Assembly (NCBI RefSeq): GCF_028583425.1
Contig: NC_072791.1
Location: 45,329,368 to 45,393,367 of the forward strand
Direction of reading: 5' to 3'
Length of the DNA: 64,000 nucleotides
Origin: Eublepharis macularius
Lineage: Eukaryota > Chordata > Lepidosauria > Squamata > Eublepharidae
This document shows, piece by piece, positions 46,560-56,670 of the stretch (positions are counted from its first letter, which is position 1; each line of letters starts with the position of its first letter). The notes below the pieces were generated by a model that did not search any database, had not been told where the DNA came from, and worked only from the letters and a program-made list of their open reading frames with translations. Position numbers and translations under genes: made by a program.

Positions 46560-48070
46560 GATCTAGATACTAGCTGCAATACAAACAAGATAGAAGAAAT
46601 GTTTAATACATCATCTGACCTCTATTTGGACTACTTTGAACCAATTGCAAGGACAGACCTTAACAGGATCCTAGTATCTATGCAAGCCACTACTTGTGTG
46701 CTTGATCCTTGCCCTCTTTGGCTGTTAAAATCAAGTAAAGATCACATAAGTGAACCACTGAGATCTATTGTAAATCAGTCACTAACTCAGGGCACCTTCC
46801 CCCAGCCGCTCAAACAGGCAGTTATCTGGCCACTAATTAAAAAGTCATCTCTAGACAAAGCTGATGTGGCCAATTATTGTCCAGTCTCTAATCTGCCCTT
46901 TCTGTGTAAAGTGATTGAGAGAACAGTAGCTGACCAACTCCAGATCTTCTTGGAAAACTCTAGCACTCTAGACCCTTCCCAGTCTGGATTCAGACCAGGG
47001 CATGGGACAGAGATAGCACTAGTAGCATTAGTGGATGATCTCTGTCTAAATATAGACAAAGGCCACGCCTCCTTATTGCTCCTCCTGGATCAGTCTGCAG
47101 CCTTTGACACAGTAGACCATGCCATCCTGTTGAGGCATTAAAAAATAGAAGTGGGCATCAAAGGATGTACCTTGGACTGGTTTAAATAATTTCTCATGGA
47201 ATGGACTCAAAGGGTTGCCATCGGAGATCAGCTATCTCCAGAATGGGAATTATCTTGTGGGGTCCCACAGGGCACAATCTTATGTCCCATGTTATTCAAC
47301 CTCTACATAAAACCTTTAGGAGAACGCATTCGCAGCTATGGAGTGAGATGTCATCAATATGCAGATGATACCCAACTCTATATCTCGCTATCCAGGTCCC
47401 CACAAGATGCAGTAGAAACCTTAGATCGCTGCCTGACAGCCATAGTAAAATGGCTGGAAAATAACAAATTAAAATTGAACCCAGACAAGACTGAAGTGAT
47501 GCTTGTTGGGAAGTCAGAGATCTTGAAAAACATTGTACTCCCCACCTTCGATGGAGTTCGTTTGACCCTTCAAGACTTAGTGAAGAGCCTAGGGGTTATA
47601 CTGGATGCAGCATTACTACTAGAAAAACAAGTTAAGGCAGCTGCAAAAAAACGCTTACTACAATCTCACTGTAGCCTGGAAAATTGCTTCATCTTGACAT
47701 GGCCGACCTGACCGCCTGGATCCATGCTATGGTAACATCAAAACTCGATTATTGTAATGCATTATACATTGGTCTCCCATCTAACTTAACTAGGAGGCTC
47801 CAATTGGTGCAAAATGCTGCGGCTCGACTATTATCAGGAGCAAGCAGGAGCTTGAACATCACTCCCATCCTACAGTCACGCCATTGGCTACCTATCAGTT
47901 ACCATGCACAGTTCAAGGTAATGGTTATTACATACAAAGCCCTTCATGGCCTTGGTCCAGCATACCTACAGGCAGGGCTGGTACCAGGTTTTCTGGTGCC
48001 TGAGGCCAGATTCCTGCACCCGGGGGCCACTTCAGGGGTGTTGCTGTCCCCCACCCGGACTGCGTGATGA
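46560..48070 (+). pseudogene. L2-like LINE reverse transcriptase region
   Basis: Frames 46599-47141, 47196-47711 and 47684-47972 encode NYCPVSNLPFLCKVIERTV, FRPGHGTEIALVALVDDLCL, LLLLDQSAAFDTVDHAILL (motif A), GVPQGTILCPMLFNLYIKPL and HQYADDTQLYISLS (motif C YADD intact). The thumb segment DKTEVMLVGK follows. The C-terminal extension is cut by the hAT insertion at 47973. Stops near 47141 and 47190 break the frame. Confidence 0.82.
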
Positions 48071-48511
48071 TGTCATTGCACGTGACGTCATCACACAGGG
48101 CGTGCACTGCGAGCCGGCCACTCCATTGGCGAGGCAGGCAGCTGGGACGGTGCACGGGTGGCCTCCCAGCCCTCCTGCTCAGTTGCCCCACACCGCCCCA
48201 GCCAGCTGCCGTGCCTGGCTGGCAGGCCCGCAGCTGTGTGCTGGTGGCGGCGGCAGCATGGGGCAACTGAGTGGGAGGGCTGAGAGGCTGCCTGCTCAGT
48301 TGCCCCACGCTGCCGCTGCCAGCATGCGCTCCTGCCCGGGCATTTGCGGGCCAGGCGTGGCAGGCAGCTGGGGCAGCACACGGGAGCAGCTTCCCATCCC
48401 TCCCATTCAGCCGCCAGCACTGCCACTGCCAGCCCCGCAGCACGTGCCCCCACCCCCGGTCAGTGCTCAAGGCGGCTGCCGACACCCGCCTCAATGGACG
48501 CGCCGGCCCTG
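47973..48511. mobile_element. Non-autonomous hAT element, 539 bp, GC-rich
   Basis: Ends cagggctgg / ccggccctg form 8-of-9 inverted repeats. They are flanked by 8-bp target copies cctacagg (47965-47972) and cctatggg (48512-48519); the empty site in LINE copy B reads cctacggg. The inside is extremely GC-rich, with repeated gagttgcccca and cccagctgcc words and a gtgacgtcatcacac near-palindrome at 48082-48096. Long frames run through it on both strands, but they are low-complexity and have no transposase motif. Confidence 0.8.
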
Positions 48512-49179
48512 CCTATGGGACTGCCTCTCTCCCTATGTCCCTCTACAGCAGCTTCGCTTATCTGAACAGGGTCTCTTTCGGTGCCAGCTTGTACATGTGA
48601 GAAATAAACAGCAGCTCATACACAGGCTTTCTCTGTGGTGGCCCCTACTCTGTGGAACAGCCTGCCTGAGGAGGTCAGGAGAGCCCCCACTCTCCTGTCT
48701 TTCCGCAAACAATGCAAAACTGAATTATTCAAAAAGGCTTTTTACTCAGATAGGAGGGTGGTATTATAGGGAGGGGGTCTCAGCTGTTTCACTAATGAGT
48801 TAGGAACCATTGACTTCACCATTATGTTGCCTTACATATTATCTGTTGATTTAAATATGTACTCTCATATACTATATACTACTTGTGCTTCATGTTTTCT
48901 AATGTCAGTCCTAGAACTGATTATGTTCTGTTTCAGCAATTCTTTAACCCCATATTGGATCCTTGCTAATGCTATGTCTTTGTAAATTTGTATTCATTTA
49001 CCCTATGACATTGTTTATGGAACTGTCCTTGCCACTGTATGGAAATGCCTGCCCTTGTCCTTGCCACTAATTGTAGTAATTTCACACTATGTAATCCGCC
49101 CTGAGTCTCAGTGAGAAAGGCAGAATATAAATAACATAAATAAATAAATAAACTTCTGTGATGAGTATTCCAGTGCAAA

Positions 49180-49491
49180 CAACTGAATAATTATTTTTTA
49201 TTCAAAACATTTATAAGCCTGTTCTTTCTCCCAGGTAACGGGAAGAATTGGTCTTGATACCATCTCCCATTTCCTATTTATTCTAGATGTAGTTCACAAA
49301 CACAACCCCCCACAAGTAGCTCTGGCGTGTTCCAGTTTCCACATTCAGGCCCAGTCCTAGTCATTGTCATCCTTTTTCAGAAGATGGTCAAGTCAGCATA
49401 GGAATAAATGCTTCCAAACTTACGACCCACTTGAGGACTTGCCTTTTTTTCTACAGAGTCTGCAGGCATTTCCCAGTCCAAGCAGTTGGCC
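49180..49491 (-). other. BATF: BATF 3' UTR with poly(A) signal
   Basis: Follows the BATF stop codon at 49494-49492. An AATAAA signal is at 49202-49197 on the minus strand, and a GT-rich gttgtttgcactgg-type element lies just beyond, so cleavage near 49180 is likely. The resulting 3' UTR of about 310 bases is in keeping with the short BATF message of mammals. LINE copy C ends about 25 bases past the expected cleavage point. Confidence 0.7.
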
Positions 49492-49701
49492 TTAGTGCTG
49501 GAAACATGGAGAGCTGATGTGGGTCTGGTGGAAGGAGAGTGGGGTATAAATCACCTCTGAGGGCACTGATGGTTGTGTGTGAAGGATAGAGCAGTGAGTC
49601 TCATGGGAAGTCAGCATTGCAGAGAAATGCTTTAATTCTTCTGTCAGCTGTTTGATCTCCCGGCGCAATGCAGCATTCTGCCGCTCCAAATCTTCACTCT
49701 C
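49492..49701 (-). CDS. BATF: BATF exon 3: leucine zipper and C-terminus
   Basis: Last coding exon of the basic leucine-zipper factor BATF, which pairs with JUN proteins and, with IRF4 or IRF8, binds composite AP-1/IRF sites in lymphoid and dendritic cells (family knowledge). It encodes residues 58-126: ESEDLERQNAALRREIKQ (zipper), LTEELKHFSAMLTSHE, then a tail ending FHQTHISSPCFQH and TAA. Zipper heptads are L55, L62, L69, L76 and F83. The acceptor is ...ttcttcttag|GAG, phase 0, and its pyrimidine tract is a (ttc)n microsatellite. The length of 126 residues compares with 125 in human. BATF3 lacks this C-terminal tail and BATF2 is much longer, so BATF fits best. Confidence 0.96.
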   Translation of the reverse strand, partial: ESEDLERQNAALRREIKQLTEELKHFSAMLTSHETHCSILHTQPSVPSEVIYTPLSFHQTHISSPCFQH

Positions 49702-49954
49702 CTAAGAAGAAGAAGAAGAAGTCATCAATCAATAGGTAGTTACTGTAGGTAGTTACTGTGGAGGAAGAATGTGGAGAATCAATGGAAATAAGATCTGGAT
49801 AACTTAGCATGTTACCCTGTTTTGGATTAGCAAAGTCTTGGAATACCCTGTCTTTTATTACCAAAGTATAGGAAATGTGGAGAATTTTATCTTACTAGGA
49901 AAACAGTTCATTTATTATCCTTCTGTTTCTCCAAGGAATGCAGTGTGACATTCA

Positions 49955-50190
49955 TTGATTTATTGATTTACTTCATTTATAGTCTGTCTTTTCTCCCAGT
50001 GGGGACCCAAAGCAGCCTACATCATTCTTTACTCTTCCATTTTATCTTTGCAACAATCCTGTGAGGTAGTTAAGGCTGAGAGTGTGTTACTGGCCCAAGG
50101 TCACCTGGTAAGCATACATGGTAGAGTGGGGATTCAAACTTGGCTCTCCCAGATCCTAGACTAACCACTACACCACAGTGGTTCACCACA
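49955..50190 (-). mobile_element. CORE-SINE, diverged subfamily
   Basis: Reverse copy: tttatagtctgtcttttctc, cagtggggacccaaagcagc, caacaatcctgtgaggtagt, gcccaaggtcacctggtaag, tggggattcaaacttggctc, ctaaccactacaccac. A partial second copy (aaggtaggttagggtg ... taaggtcacctagtg) follows at about 50215-50290. Confidence 0.75.
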
Positions 50191-51344
50191 CATGCTTCTG
50201 CTCTCCATTTTCCAACAATTTTGCAAGGTAGGTTAGGGTGAAGAACAGGCCTAAGGTCACCTAGTGATCTTTGTGACTCACTAGGAGTTGGAACCGGTAA
50301 AAAACAGCAAAGTTATATACAACATCTGAAAACCTATAGAATGCATTTTAAAAAATAAATGTGCTATTGACCCCCAAATATTTCCCTAGGCCACTGTTAT
50401 GCTTTGGCTTTTCCCACACCTGTTCCAGCCTCTGAACAATCTTCTCATGGCAGGTCCACATAGGCTGCACAGCAAAAAAATCATGTTCTGAGATTACAAA
50501 GGAGGTTCAAGGCTGGTAACTGTTAGGTAAAAGGAGCCATCTTATTGATGGAGTTGGCTTAAGGAACTACTAGCTAACACAGTAACCTCAGGCAAGTTTA
50601 TGAGGGCCAATTCACACACTACAAAATCCTTCTGTCTTCCATATGGCTGTCACAGGTTCTGTCAGATGTTCTCTCAGAGTTCTGTGCTAGGAACTTAATT
50701 CCCAGGTGTACAGTGACCCAATTCAGATTATGGCCACAGTTTAAGCTTCCCCTCATGACATTTTCACAACCTGAAATGCCCCTGAGGAACTCCTATTTGC
50801 CTTATTTTTGTAAACTGATGGTTGCACATAATTTTCCCCAATTGTACCAACAGTGGCTCTCTGGACCATTTCAGGTCTGGAAAACAGCAAAGATGTGAGG
50901 TATTTATGTCTCCTTTTCTTATGTACTGGTCCCAGTCTGAATCGTTCTAGCAACTACATCTATTAACCTGATTAGACATTGAGGATTTTGTAGTGTAGTG
51001 TGATCATCATTCAGGTACAATAACGGGCCTAACTCTTGGCATGCTACCTTCACTAACCAGCAGAAGAGGAACCCTCACTTCCATTATCATTGTTTTCTTT
51101 CCCATAAAATCACAAGGCCTGCCAGACATCAAGACTTCTGTCTGTTTGTATTCAGCTTGCTGGTATCTAATGGGGGTTCAAATCTTATCTCAGATAAACT
51201 CATTAGGCAGTCTTAGGCATGTTTGTACCTCTGCCTTAGTCCCCAATCTGTATTATGAGAATAATACCAGCTTTCAATACAGGGTAATTTCAAACATCCC
51301 AGTGGTAATGTATGTGAAGCACTTTGAACATTTAGGGCAATGTA

Positions 51345-51450
51345 TACAAAATGTGGGCCTAAATTTCATATGTTATCAGTGCATATTTATGTTAAATTGA
51401 TATCTCTACCTACCTGCAATTAAGTTGCCAAATATGCCTTGGGAAATTCA
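51345..51450 (+). repeat. Dispersed repeat, copy 2
   Basis: Matches 42469-42580: tatacaaaatgtgggcctaa, then atttcatatgttatcagtgc and atatttatgttaaattgat, followed by attaagttgccaaatatgcc. Confidence 0.6.
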
Positions 51451-53863
51451 ATTTAACTGGTCCCCCACCCCACCCCCGGCCTGGTATGGAAATCTATGAA
51501 AATCATACTTTGGTGAGGCTGATGAAATTTCTATCTGTCAGGGCAGAACTACACATTATATATAGATCTGTGATCATTTTAAAAGCCTTCTTTTTGTTTA
51601 GAAATGGCAGCTATTAGACATGCAATTGCCAGAAAGAGACTGGGCTGGAGGGTGGGCATGAGAATTCCCTCAGACTTACCTCCCTGAAAATTGCCACTTC
51701 CAAGCTACATTTTCCCCCTACTGAGGAAAAATAAGAGTATAAAAACAACATGGAAGTGTTTTTTCAGAGGGGAAGGGAATGGCACTGGTTAAAAATCCCC
51801 CTCCCCGCGATGGTTTTCCCCTGGAAATCACACCTCCAGCAGCTGCAAACTGTTAAAGAAAAATTGTGTTTTAAAATGATCACAGAACTACCACAGGTGA
51901 TGCATAGTTCTGTCCTCAGTTGGACCCCTGTATCAGAACTAAATTTCCCAAGATTCCCTGGAGATAGGGAATGGCTATTAAACAATTTAAGACCTTAAGG
52001 TAGATAATCCCCTCAGAAAAATTGCTATATAAAGACAGAAAGAGAAAGCAAGGAAGAGGAACAAGAGACACCTCATAATGTTCTATTTTTAAAAGTTTGT
52101 TTTCCATTAGAAGCCCGTTTATTTTATCCCATGGCTGCTAAAGAAAAGGATACAATGAAAGTATTATTTTCCCACCTTATGGTTCCTCCTCTATCTTGCC
52201 ATAATCCGAGCAGTAGGCTTTCTGAAACGGCCTGTATTTTTAGCATGCCTCCTAAATGCAACGTTGGAGGAGTGGTGCTAAAATATGTGAAGTGGAAAAG
52301 GGTCTGTGTGGGTGGGGGTCATAGCGTGTGTTTAGGTACTCTGAGAATTTCCAAACGACTGACGTTTTTCCTGTAAACTCACATTCTGGGCAAACCCAGG
52401 CAGAGAAGCAAGCCCTGTGCTGATAGCTGTTGACATTTTCAGCTCTCGGCCACACTCTCTCCCCAGCCAGCAACTTATGAGAAATGACAGTAGCGTATTC
52501 TCCACTCTAGGTTCTAACTGCCTCTCACCAAACTCTCTCATGCACACATATTTCCTCAACCCAGGCCACATACATCCTGACCCGAGAGAGCTTCAGGCAG
52601 CGGGGGGGGGGAGAGTGAGGGGGGTCAATAACTGCCATCTAGAATGAGAAAAACCACCTGCCACAGGAAACCTGTTACTGCACTGGAAGGAAAGTCTCGT
52701 TTGTTTCTTTCAGCAGCTGGGGAAAGCAGCGACACAATGGGGATTTCATCAGGCTTGTGAGTTCAAAGAAATGTAGGACTGCACTTCTTATAGAAATCAA
52801 GGCAAGAAAAAATGTATATTCCTCATTATCTTAACCCAAACTCCATCTTAGATCAATTTAAATTTAGAGAGAAAGTAGGCATGCCTGTCTTCCACATGTC
52901 GTCTTTTTCAAGGGAACCCAGACCTGACCCTCATACTCTTACAGTCAGATGGCAGCTGCTGGGAATTAAGTTCCCAAGAGCTGCAGAGGTCCAGTTGGGA
53001 TCAGTGTTGTGATGTGGAGAGAGAATAGGCTTCAGCCTTCCCCTGTGCGAGATTCCCAACTTGAAATGGCCCCAGTGGAGTGTGGGCAAAAAACTTCGCA
53101 CAGGGCTGTTTTATGTCAGGAAAACTGCATGGGAGGATGGCCGAAGCCCTTTCTCCCACTGCACTGTGGTTCTGATCCAAATTGGGACTCTATGGTGCAT
53201 AGGAAATTAGTTTCCACTGAATGCCATCTGACTGTAAGAGTATAAGAGTCCATTGGGGAACCCAGACCCAATGTGGGAAAACCATTGGGGCTAGTTTGGC
53301 CCTCAGTTTAACTAATGTCAGAAGGGCTCATTAGCAACAAAAGATAACATACTGGAGGAGTTGTGGGCTGCTTAATGGCTTGGGGAGTCCCATGGTTCAT
53401 TCTAGCTCAGGATAAGTAGAAATTAGGAACAAACATCATGGCACTTGGCTACCCTGTCATGAGGCAGCAACAAAATCTAGAAGCAGACTGAGTTAAAAAG
53501 TCAACTTAATATATCTCTGCTACATAGGCCTGACAGTGCCAATATATAAGGACATGCTTCAGAGAAGAGCAGAAGTCCCTGGAGGTGTTCCTTGGCCTTG
53601 ATTGACCACCCATTTCAACTCCGGATTATTCATGCTGGAGGCTCCTTTATATATGCCTCCAGAAGCAATGGAGACAGTTCTAGATAATTGCCAGAAACTC
53701 AATAGTTTTACCAGAACTTCCATGATTCCTAGAGCTACCACTGTCACTTCAGGGTTTCCTCTGGAAGTGATACCATCATGCTCATGACATTAGGCCACCT
53801 ACTATGTCCCCACCTCCAACCCTCCCACTGGTTTCCAGGCTCGGCCCAGCAACCCAGTCTTTC

Positions 53864-53949
53864 AGCACAATCCTAAGAAGAGTTACGCCAGTTTAAGCCT
53901 GTTGATTTCAATGGGTTTAGACTGGCATAATTCTTCTTAGGATTGCACT
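53864..53949. repeat. Palindromic MITE, 86 bp
   Basis: Left arm agcacaatcctaagaagagt with tacgccagtttaagcc, and right arm ttagactggcataattcttc with ttaggattgcact, are near-complements around gttgatttcaatgg. I know this element as a short palindrome common in squamate DNA. Confidence 0.75.
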
Positions 53950-54554
53950 GATAGTCTCTTCTGTCTGAGCCCTCAGTATCCTTTCTTAATGCTAAAGTAA
54001 TTTAGAAGGACTGGATATGGCTCTTTCCTCTGCTTTTTAGAGAGAACATATTTAGTTTGATCTTAACAGTTTAGCTAAATGTGAACAAATTCTGTTGTAT
54101 GTTCATCAATGCTAGGACTGAGGTATTTCACTTTAAACCAGAGGATGCACTGGGATATCAAAACTTAAGCTGAAAAACCACTATTCGGTAACATAATTAT
54201 TATAACTAATCCAAACTGAAAAATTAACAGCACATGATAAAACTTCAGATCTGGCTTATAGTTAAAGAACATCAGAGATGTTGACGTGGTACAGATTTTG
54301 GCTCTATAATGGCACAGTTAAAGTCCACATCTTTGAATAAATTGGATTTCACGCCCTACCTCTGTGTGGTTTGTCATTGGAAATTGACTTTTTTGAAACT
54401 GCACCAATATTGTTTTGCATTCCATAAGGAACATTTGAATGCAAGCAGGGGTAAACACTTGAAAAAATACCACTTAAGTTTGAGAGAAAACTGTTCATGT
54501 GGGGTAGCTTCTCCAAATGGACTATTACAAAAGATCCCTGCCCTTCAGATAGGG

Positions 54555-54820
54555 ATGCGAGCCTGGGCTGGCAACCCCTGGGAGCACTGGGGGTGCAGGG
54601 ACTTCTTGGAAATTACTTCCTATTTCAAAACAGGAAATCAAAGTAACATGATGACACTCTAGGAATTTCAAAATCTTCATGGTTTTATCATAGAGATAGT
54701 TTGAGTTCCTAAGGCACCATGATGTCCTTCCTGTTCTAAAACAGGAAGTGATTTCCATGGTGTTTCTTTGGGATGTCCCGTCCCCCTACCATTACTGGAT
54801 AAGTGGCAACCCTGCCTCCA
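54555..54820. repeat. Repeat-like segment with internal inverted words
   Basis: ggctggcaacccctgggagc at the left and aagtggcaaccctgcctcc at the right. Inside, cttcctatttcaaaacagga and cctgttctaaaacaggaagt are related. Resembles the GC-rich MITE-like group; weakly supported. Confidence 0.35.
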
Positions 54821-55572
54821 GCTGACCCACCTGTGTTTGGTGGTATATTTGGTGTGTGGAGAAGCATGAATTGCTGGACATATGATCATATTTTGAGTTA
54901 CTGTTCCAATGGCTTTAGGAGAATATATAGATTCAGCTGAAATAGCCCAGAAGCTGGTGTGTCAACTAGAACATACTGTGTCAGCTGTGTCAACTGAGAT
55001 AAGATAAGCTGCTCCTGGGGTGCTAAGAGAAATCTGAGGTTCTTTTTTATCCCTTCTGTAAACTTTATAAATGGAGTACAGATAAATAATATATTATTTA
55101 TACCATAAACCAAAAAAGCTATACTCTTACATTGTTTGCTCCATGTAACTTAGAAGTCTTTGCCAAATTAAGTCAATTCTAGTAATATCATTTTTTTAAT
55201 GGCTGAAAGGTTAGTATAAATAAATTCTGTCTGATAATCCCCAGAAGCAAAATAGGAGTGCAGACTTCAAAATTGGCATTGATGATGCTGAAACATCACT
55301 TCTGACTAACTAGAAGAACAGTCCCGTGACTGATAAGCAGAACTCTGACTGCCATATTGTTTTGGGATATGGGCAGATCCTATGGGTGCCAAAGTAAACA
55401 ATAAATGAGGGGATAATTACATGTCCGCATGTCATTCTCCCTCCCCAAGGCATGGGGAACCACCCTACTAACATCTCTGATCAAGGGGAAAATATAGAGA
55501 CTGTGAGTGAGGGTGAGCTTCGCCCTCTTGAGGTCCATGTAATTCGTGGACACTGCTCTGATGTCTCCTAAT

Positions 55573-56670
55573 TAGACATGGGCACGAACCAGAAAAAAAC
55601 CGAACCATGAACTGTCACCGAACTGGCCCAGTTACAAACCAGTTCGCGGTTCATGGTCCGGCAGGGAAAGGGGCATGTAATCATTTAAAGCGTCCTTTCC
55701 TGCTGCATACAAGGGGCAGGACCCTTTAAACTATCAGCTGGCAGGCGGGAGAATCCCCCCTGCCGTTGGCCTGCTGATAGTTTTTTTTTTATTAAATTTT
55801 TCAAAAATAAAAATATCACAAAATACAACAAAATACAACAATCTTCAATTTTTATCAGTTCGTAGAGTACAATATTGCCATGCCTGCTGATAGTTTAAAG
55901 GGACCTGCCACTTGCAAACTGCAGGGCCCTTTAAACTCCGCAAACCCCAGCGCCCACTCCCAGCCCCACCCCCACCCCCAGCCCCTTACCCCCCAAGCCC
56001 CAGACCCCCACTTACCTTCCCTCTGATGCTGGGGTAGTGGAAGCCTCCTTCGCTGCCCTGCAGGCCCTCACAGCAGAGGAGAAGGCCAAAAATGCCCTTT
56101 CCGCCCCTCAAATGGCAGCCGTGGCTGCCATTTTGGGGGTGGAAAGGCCTCCTCTACTAGCCTGTGCGCCCACAGGGCAGGGACGCGGCTGATATTTGAG
56201 GGGCGGGAGGGCCCTTTTCCGCCTCCTCCACTGCTGCACGGGTCTGCAGGGCAGCAGAGGAGGCCTCCACCACCCCAGCATCAGATGGAAGGTAAGTTGG
56301 GCGCTGGGGCTTGGGGGGGGTGAGGGGGGGCTGGGGGGGCTGGGGTTGGGCCATTTAAAGGGCCCTGCTGCTTGCAAGCAGCAGGTCCCTTTAAACTATC
56401 AGCTGGCAGTTGGCGAGGGGGGGATCCCCCCTGCTGCCTGCCAGCTGATAGTTTTAAGGGCCCTGCCGCTTGCAAGTGGCAGGAAAAGTTTAAATGGCCA
56501 TTTCCCCCAGAGAAATGGCCATTTAAACTGGCCCTTTAATACGAACCAAACAAACCAGTAGTCCAGTTTGTGTAAGTTCGTGGAAACGAGCTTTCACGAA
56601 CCCTGGTTTGCAAACCCCGAACTGGTTCATGGTTTTTTTTGGTTCATATGTAGGTTCATGCCCATCTCTA
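55573..56670. mobile_element. Non-autonomous hAT element, 1,098 bp
   Basis: Inverted ends tagacatgggcacgaacc / ggttcatgcccatctcta (16 of 18 paired) with a perfect 8-bp duplication ctcctaat (55565-55572 and 56671-56678). The 5' end TAGA(C/G)ATG and 8-bp duplication fit hAT. The inside is built of reverse-complementary and repeated GC-rich words (ctgccgcttgcaagtggcag, ggcctcctctactagcc type). The subterminal parts contain many copies of gaacc/ggttc, probable transposase-binding repeats. No transposase. Contains the insertion at 55784-55881. Confidence 0.85.
55784..55881 (-). mobile_element. Short retroposed LINE tail nested in hAT
   Basis: Starts as (t)n followed by attaaatttttcaaaaataa, i.e. 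the reverse of an A-rich 3' end, and runs for about 98 bases. It is flanked by a 15-bp direct duplication gcctgctgatagttt (55769-55783 and 55882-55896). Duplication length and poly(A) indicate L1-type target-primed insertion of a heavily 5'-truncated copy. Confidence 0.75.

Larger units (their letters stand above)
44640..49155 (+). mobile_element. L2-like LINE (copy C), near complete
   Basis: 5' UTR with a duplicated block (44641-44730 and 44826-44911, starting atctgcagctgggggccatt), endonuclease (45242-46428), reverse transcriptase (about 46560-48070) and 3' UTR. It ends at gaaaggcagaatataaata and (taaa)n by 49155. It is the most complete of the three L2-like copies and shows the uninterrupted state of sites that carry insertions in copy B. 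It has its own insertion at 47973-48511. It ends about 42 bases from the BATF poly(A) signal, which lies on the other strand. Confidence 0.85.

Noticed and set aside
47946..48803. 285-codon plus-strand frame and 188-codon minus-strand frame in GC-rich DNA
   Set aside because: They lie in the hAT element at 47973-48511 and its LINE host; composition-driven, alanine/proline-rich, without any domain.
56108..56561. Proline- and glycine-rich frames on both strands
   Set aside because: Products of the repetitive GC-rich interior of the hAT element.
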